From Streptomyces fildesensis (GTDB taxonomy: Bacteria > Actinomycetota > Actinomycetes > Streptomycetales > Streptomycetaceae): DNA of 64,000 nt. The notes beneath the pieces were generated by a model. The model had not been told where the DNA came from, searched no databases, and worked only from the letters and a program-made list of their open reading frames with translations. Of this stretch, positions 62,201 to 64,000 are shown piece by piece; the stretch's first letter is position 1; each line of letters starts with the position of its first letter. Location: assembly GCF_016107395.1 (NCBI RefSeq), contig NZ_JAAIKO010000015.1, positions 62,001 to 126,000 on the forward strand. Reading direction: 5' to 3'. The position numbers and the translations under genes were made by a program.

Positions 62201-62613
62201 TGCTGCGCGGGATCAAGGGCTGGCTGACCTGCCGCAGCGGCGACCCCGAAGGGGGCATGGTGCTCCTGCGGCAGGGGCTCGACGAGCTGAGCAGCAGCGT
62301 GCTGACCGAGGTCATCGCCCCGCGGATCGGCATGCTGCTGATTCCGGTGGCGGTGACGATCCTGGTCGCCCAGGCGTCCGCCGCACCCACCCCGCAGGTC
62401 AAGGAGACGATGGCGGCCCGGGCCGCCACCATGCTCGGCGCGCACGACCGGCTGCGGCCCACCGTCCCCTCCCCGCTGGAGAAGCTGGAACTGGCGGAGG
62501 GCCAGCGGGATCTGCGGGCGCTGATCGGCGACGCCGCGTACGAGACGGCATACGCGGAGGGCGATGGCCTCTCCGCTCTGGAGACCATCGCCCTGATGCG
62601 TGACGGGGACTGA
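59254..62613 (+). CDS. AfsR/SARP-type large transcriptional regulator
   Basis: The product has 1119 residues. In order: an OmpR-like winged helix (RYAILGTTQAFRDDGTPVPL, residues 1-90), a bacterial transcriptional activation domain (residues about 95-245, AVDAHRFERLVDEGGRALAD), and an NB-ARC ATPase with Walker A GPGGTGKTRL near residue 306, LLVLDNCEHV, and GLPLAIELAAARL. The C-terminal half (from about residue 620) is helical and TPR-like. This is the AfsR layout, in which ATP binding and TPRs control DNA binding. Targets may include antibiotic or development genes. The start GTG 59254 has a tight GGGGG leader. Confidence 0.93.
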   Translation: MRYAILGTTQAFRDDGTPVPLAGLRLRALLTALALRPGRLITAEALIDELWADDPPANASGALQALVARLRRAIGHDAIGSADGGYRLCAAPEAVDAHRFERLVDEGGRALADGDPVKASDLLEDALALWRGAAFADLPDRDTLAVRCEELRLEAVRLRLTAGLALGRAAQQLPELAGLAAAHPLNESLRALHIRALRDAGRTADALTAYEDVRRDLADELGTDPSAELRALHTELLNPAPDGAQEPPFTAGAEPAPEPPSAPVARRSGNARARLTSFVGRAADLVSIREDLAAARLVTLTGPGGTGKTRLSQETGDLLRDRWPDGVWYAELAPVSDARTVPEAVLTSLGLRETLLHPTSATEQALQAEGKTKDPARMLAEYCVSRSLLLVLDNCEHVIGAAAALAEQLLAHCPDVTILATSREPLGVPGERVRPLDPLPDPFALRLLADRGAAARPGFTVEDDPVACVELCRRLDGLPLAIELAAARLRSLTPRQLANRLDDRFRLLTGGSRTVLPRQQTLRAVVDWSWDLLDPAERTLLRRLAVFAGGWTLEAVEEVCSGDGIDAADAAALLGSLVDKSLVLADLTDDGARYRMLETIGEYAAERLDESGERAAVERRHLRCFREYIRTTDPKLRGADQLLWLARVEREHENLRVALRRAVELGDEQEALQLVLCCGWFWEMRNYHTEQLTWPAAVSALGPDPFDEPPLLEPVEHGPLETPPPMGPAQLDEARRWVRMMQLVANDADMENRWGEPDVARAGRAIIEAYPPHLPQTARRPGLMSPFAAFLSGDFERLPELADNLVRSCREFGGPWELAFALQIRAKMLNDVSEKLEQSMADVRESRELFRQVGDRWGMAEALAAEAEATANGGQWERSAECCREAIGLARELGSYQQVPLLKVRLADMIINIGDVEAGEAMLRGAIEDADELGPVAGGSAFYGRVLLCALLARRGELDEGHALVDRMLAVPPTGVPMFVQGMLRGIKGWLTCRSGDPEGGMVLLRQGLDELSSSVLTEVIAPRIGMLLIPVAVTILVAQASAAPTPQVKETMAARAATMLGAHDRLRPTVPSPLEKLELAEGQRDLRALIGDAAYETAYAEGDGLSALETIALMRDGD

Positions 62614-62650
62614 CACGGAGGTCGGTCCTGACCGGGCCGGCGGGTGCCGG

Positions 62651-63481
62651 TCAGGTCTTGTTGCGGAACTTCCGGACGGCCAGCGGCGCCGTCACCAGCG
62701 TGATGCCGACCGACCAGGCCAGGGTGACCAGGACCGAGTGGGCGACGGGCCCGCCGTTCATCAGGTTCCGGGCGGAGTCCGCCAGGTTGGACAGCGGATT
62801 GACATCGGTGAAGCTCTGCAGCCAGCCCGGCATCGTCGTCGTCGGTGCGAAGATCGACGATCCGAACTGCAGCGGCATCAGGACGAGCATGGCCACCCCC
62901 TGTACGGCCTGCGCGGTCTTCATCGTCAGCCCGAGCAGGATGAAGATCCACATGAGTGAGGCTCCGAAGACCATCGAGAGCGCGACCGCGGCCAGCAGAT
63001 GGAACACGGACGTCGAGATCGACAGGCCCAGGATGAATCCCATGACCAGCAGAATCGTGGTGGCGACCAGCATCCGGCCGATCTCCACGATGATCTTGGC
63101 GATCAGCACCGAGGAGCGGGCGATCGGCATGGTGCGGAAGCGGTCCATCACACCGGTGCTGAAGTCCTGGTTGACGCCGGTGCCGACGGCCATCGAGATG
63201 TTCATGCCCATCATCGCCATCAGGCCGGGGATCACGTAGTTCACGTAGTCCTGCTGATGGCCCTTGCCGGAGATCGCGCCGCCGAAGACGAAGACGAACA
63301 GCAGCGTGAAGATGATCGGCATCAGCACGGCGTCGAACATCGACTCCGGGTCTTCCTTGATCTGCAGCATGTTGCGGCGCGCGAGCGCCCCGATGTGCCG
63401 CAGATTGGCCCGGAACCCTATCCGGCCCTCATGGGACTGCGCCTTGGCGGGCGCGGTGGTGGTGATGACTGCGGCGCTCAT
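62651..63481 (-). CDS. ABC-2-type transporter permease (DrrB-like)
   Basis: The product has 276 residues with six hydrophobic segments. Features of the DrrB/ABC2_membrane family are ALARRNMLQIKEDPESMFD, MPIIFTLLFVFVFGGAI, and TGVMDRFRTMPIARSSVL, the DrrB signature stretch. Its ATG overlaps the stop of the ATPase gene (ATGA). It converges with the AfsR-like regulator, 37 bp apart. Likely role: export of a drug or secondary metabolite. Confidence 0.93.
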   Translation of the reverse strand: MSAAVITTTAPAKAQSHEGRIGFRANLRHIGALARRNMLQIKEDPESMFDAVLMPIIFTLLFVFVFGGAISGKGHQQDYVNYVIPGLMAMMGMNISMAVGTGVNQDFSTGVMDRFRTMPIARSSVLIAKIIVEIGRMLVATTILLVMGFILGLSISTSVFHLLAAVALSMVFGASLMWIFILLGLTMKTAQAVQGVAMLVLMPLQFGSSIFAPTTTMPGWLQSFTDVNPLSNLADSARNLMNGGPVAHSVLVTLAWSVGITLVTAPLAVRKFRNKT

Positions 63482-64000
63482 GCCGCTACCCCCTGTTCTG
63501 CGTCGGACTTCTCGGTGGCGGACCCGGACTGCTCGCCGGAAACGGACTGCCCGGCGCTGCCGGGCTGCCCGTCCTGGTCCGGCTTCTGGCCGGTGATGGA
63601 GAGGAACACCTCGTCCAGGCTGGGGAGATGGGTCCCTATCCCGGCGATGCCGAAACCGCGGGTGCCCAGCAACCCGACCACCGCGGTCAGCTGCTCGTCG
63701 CTGAGGATCGGCACATTGAGCACGCCCTCCTCGCGGTCGACGGTGGAGCCGGCCACCCCGTCCAGCCCCGCGTCCGCGAGCGCCGCCGACATCGCGGGCA
63801 GCGTCACCGTGTCGATCGGCCGGATCTGCAGGGTCCGCCCGCCGACCTTGGCCTTGAGCTCGTCCACCCGGCCGTTGGCGATCACCCGGCCGCGGTCGAT
63901 GACCGTCAGCTCGTCGGCGAGCTGCTCGGCCTCCTCCATGTACTGCGTGGTCAGCAGGACCGTCGCGCCCTCGGCGACCATCCGCTTGACCTCGGCCCAC
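63478..64000 (-). CDS. ABC transporter ATPase (DrrA-like), N-terminus outside window
   Basis: Only the last 174 codons are present. Near the truncation LLTTQYMEEAEQLADELTVI is the H-loop region, with Gln in place of the H-loop His as in DrrA-type daunorubicin exporters. A C-terminal domain follows (GGRTLQIRPI, PSLDEVFLSITG) with a low-complexity Ser/Gly/Gln end. Walker motifs lie beyond the window. It is coupled to the permease gene. Confidence 0.92.
   Translation of the reverse strand, partial: WAEVKRMVAEGATVLLTTQYMEEAEQLADELTVIDRGRVIANGRVDELKAKVGGRTLQIRPIDTVTLPAMSAALADAGLDGVAGSTVDREEGVLNVPILSDEQLTAVVGLLGTRGFGIAGIGTHLPSLDEVFLSITGQKPDQDGQPGSAGQSVSGEQSGSATEKSDAEQGVAA

Noticed and set aside
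59182..62616. Very long open frame antisense to the AfsR-like gene (1144 codons)
   Set aside because: It is a GC-bias shadow: Arg/Gly/Gln-rich with no domain, while the sense frame has clear winged-helix, BTAD and NB-ARC motifs.
1..64000. CRISPR array, insertion sequence or rRNA operon
   Set aside because: I found no regularly spaced repeats, no transposase and no rRNA sequence in the window.

Overview
The window is a high-GC actinobacterial chromosome segment, almost certainly Streptomyces or a close relative in the Streptomycetaceae. Signs of this are the strong third-position GC, frequent GTG starts, an AfsR/SARP-type regulator, an F420-dependent NADP reductase, a Tat-exported EfeB, RHS and FG-GAP giant secreted proteins, and REP-like GC-rich palindromes. 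Both ends cut through genes.

Layout. (1) 1-10067: a secreted FG-GAP-type protein (partial) diverges from a 2229-residue RHS polymorphic-toxin-like protein. The RHS gene has an AT-richer, cysteine-containing C-terminal tip and is followed by a small two-helix membrane protein, a candidate immunity protein. (2) 10238-13213: island-like genes, namely a PIN nuclease, a tyrosine recombinase with an altered catalytic box, and an XRE regulator. (3) 13335-15883: an M48 membrane protease with a small coupled partner. (4) 15930-17892: a Ro60/Rsr (TROVE) gene. Its 5' leader contains a Y RNA of the YrlA type with a circularly permuted tRNA-like domain, a second degenerate tRNA-like cloverleaf, and two mutually exclusive hairpins, one of which buries the rsr ribosome binding site. 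I consider this the most interesting locus. (5) 17900-27168: housekeeping and accessory enzymes (PhzF, secreted tyrosine phosphatase, SDR, pterin dehydratase, oxidoreductase, Bcr/CflA efflux pump, serine hydrolase, beta-propeller lipoprotein, deacetylase-like lipoprotein) and a DUF4429-SHOCT pseudogene.

(6) 27312-42264: an exopolysaccharide/cell-surface glycan cluster. It holds a CDP-alcohol phosphatidyltransferase, a cytidylyltransferase, two glycosyltransferases, a Wzz/pseudo-tyrosine-kinase fusion, a Wzx-like flippase, a Wzy-like polymerase, secreted accessory proteins, GDP-fucose synthesis (gmd, fcl) and a WbaP/CpsE-like initiating sugar transferase. Together these make a Wzx/Wzy-type pathway in which fucose is a likely constituent. 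(7) 42573-49431: an Rsm22-like methyltransferase, CorA, a phytoene-desaturase-like flavoprotein carrying a REP-like insertion, a DDAH-like hydrolase, a heme oxygenase followed by remnants of a hemin ABC importer, and a primase/polymerase-like protein.

(8) 49471-53763: the efeOBU iron-uptake operon and a following lipoprotein, with iron-box-like sequences at the promoter. (9) 53932-64000: methionine aminopeptidase, MFS exporter, F420:NADP reductase, site-2 protease, an AfsR-like regulator, and a drug-efflux-type ABC transporter truncated by the window end.

The longest non-coding stretches are 15884-16254 (the RNA locus), 42265-42572 and 11189-11467. In the last two I see no convincing gene.
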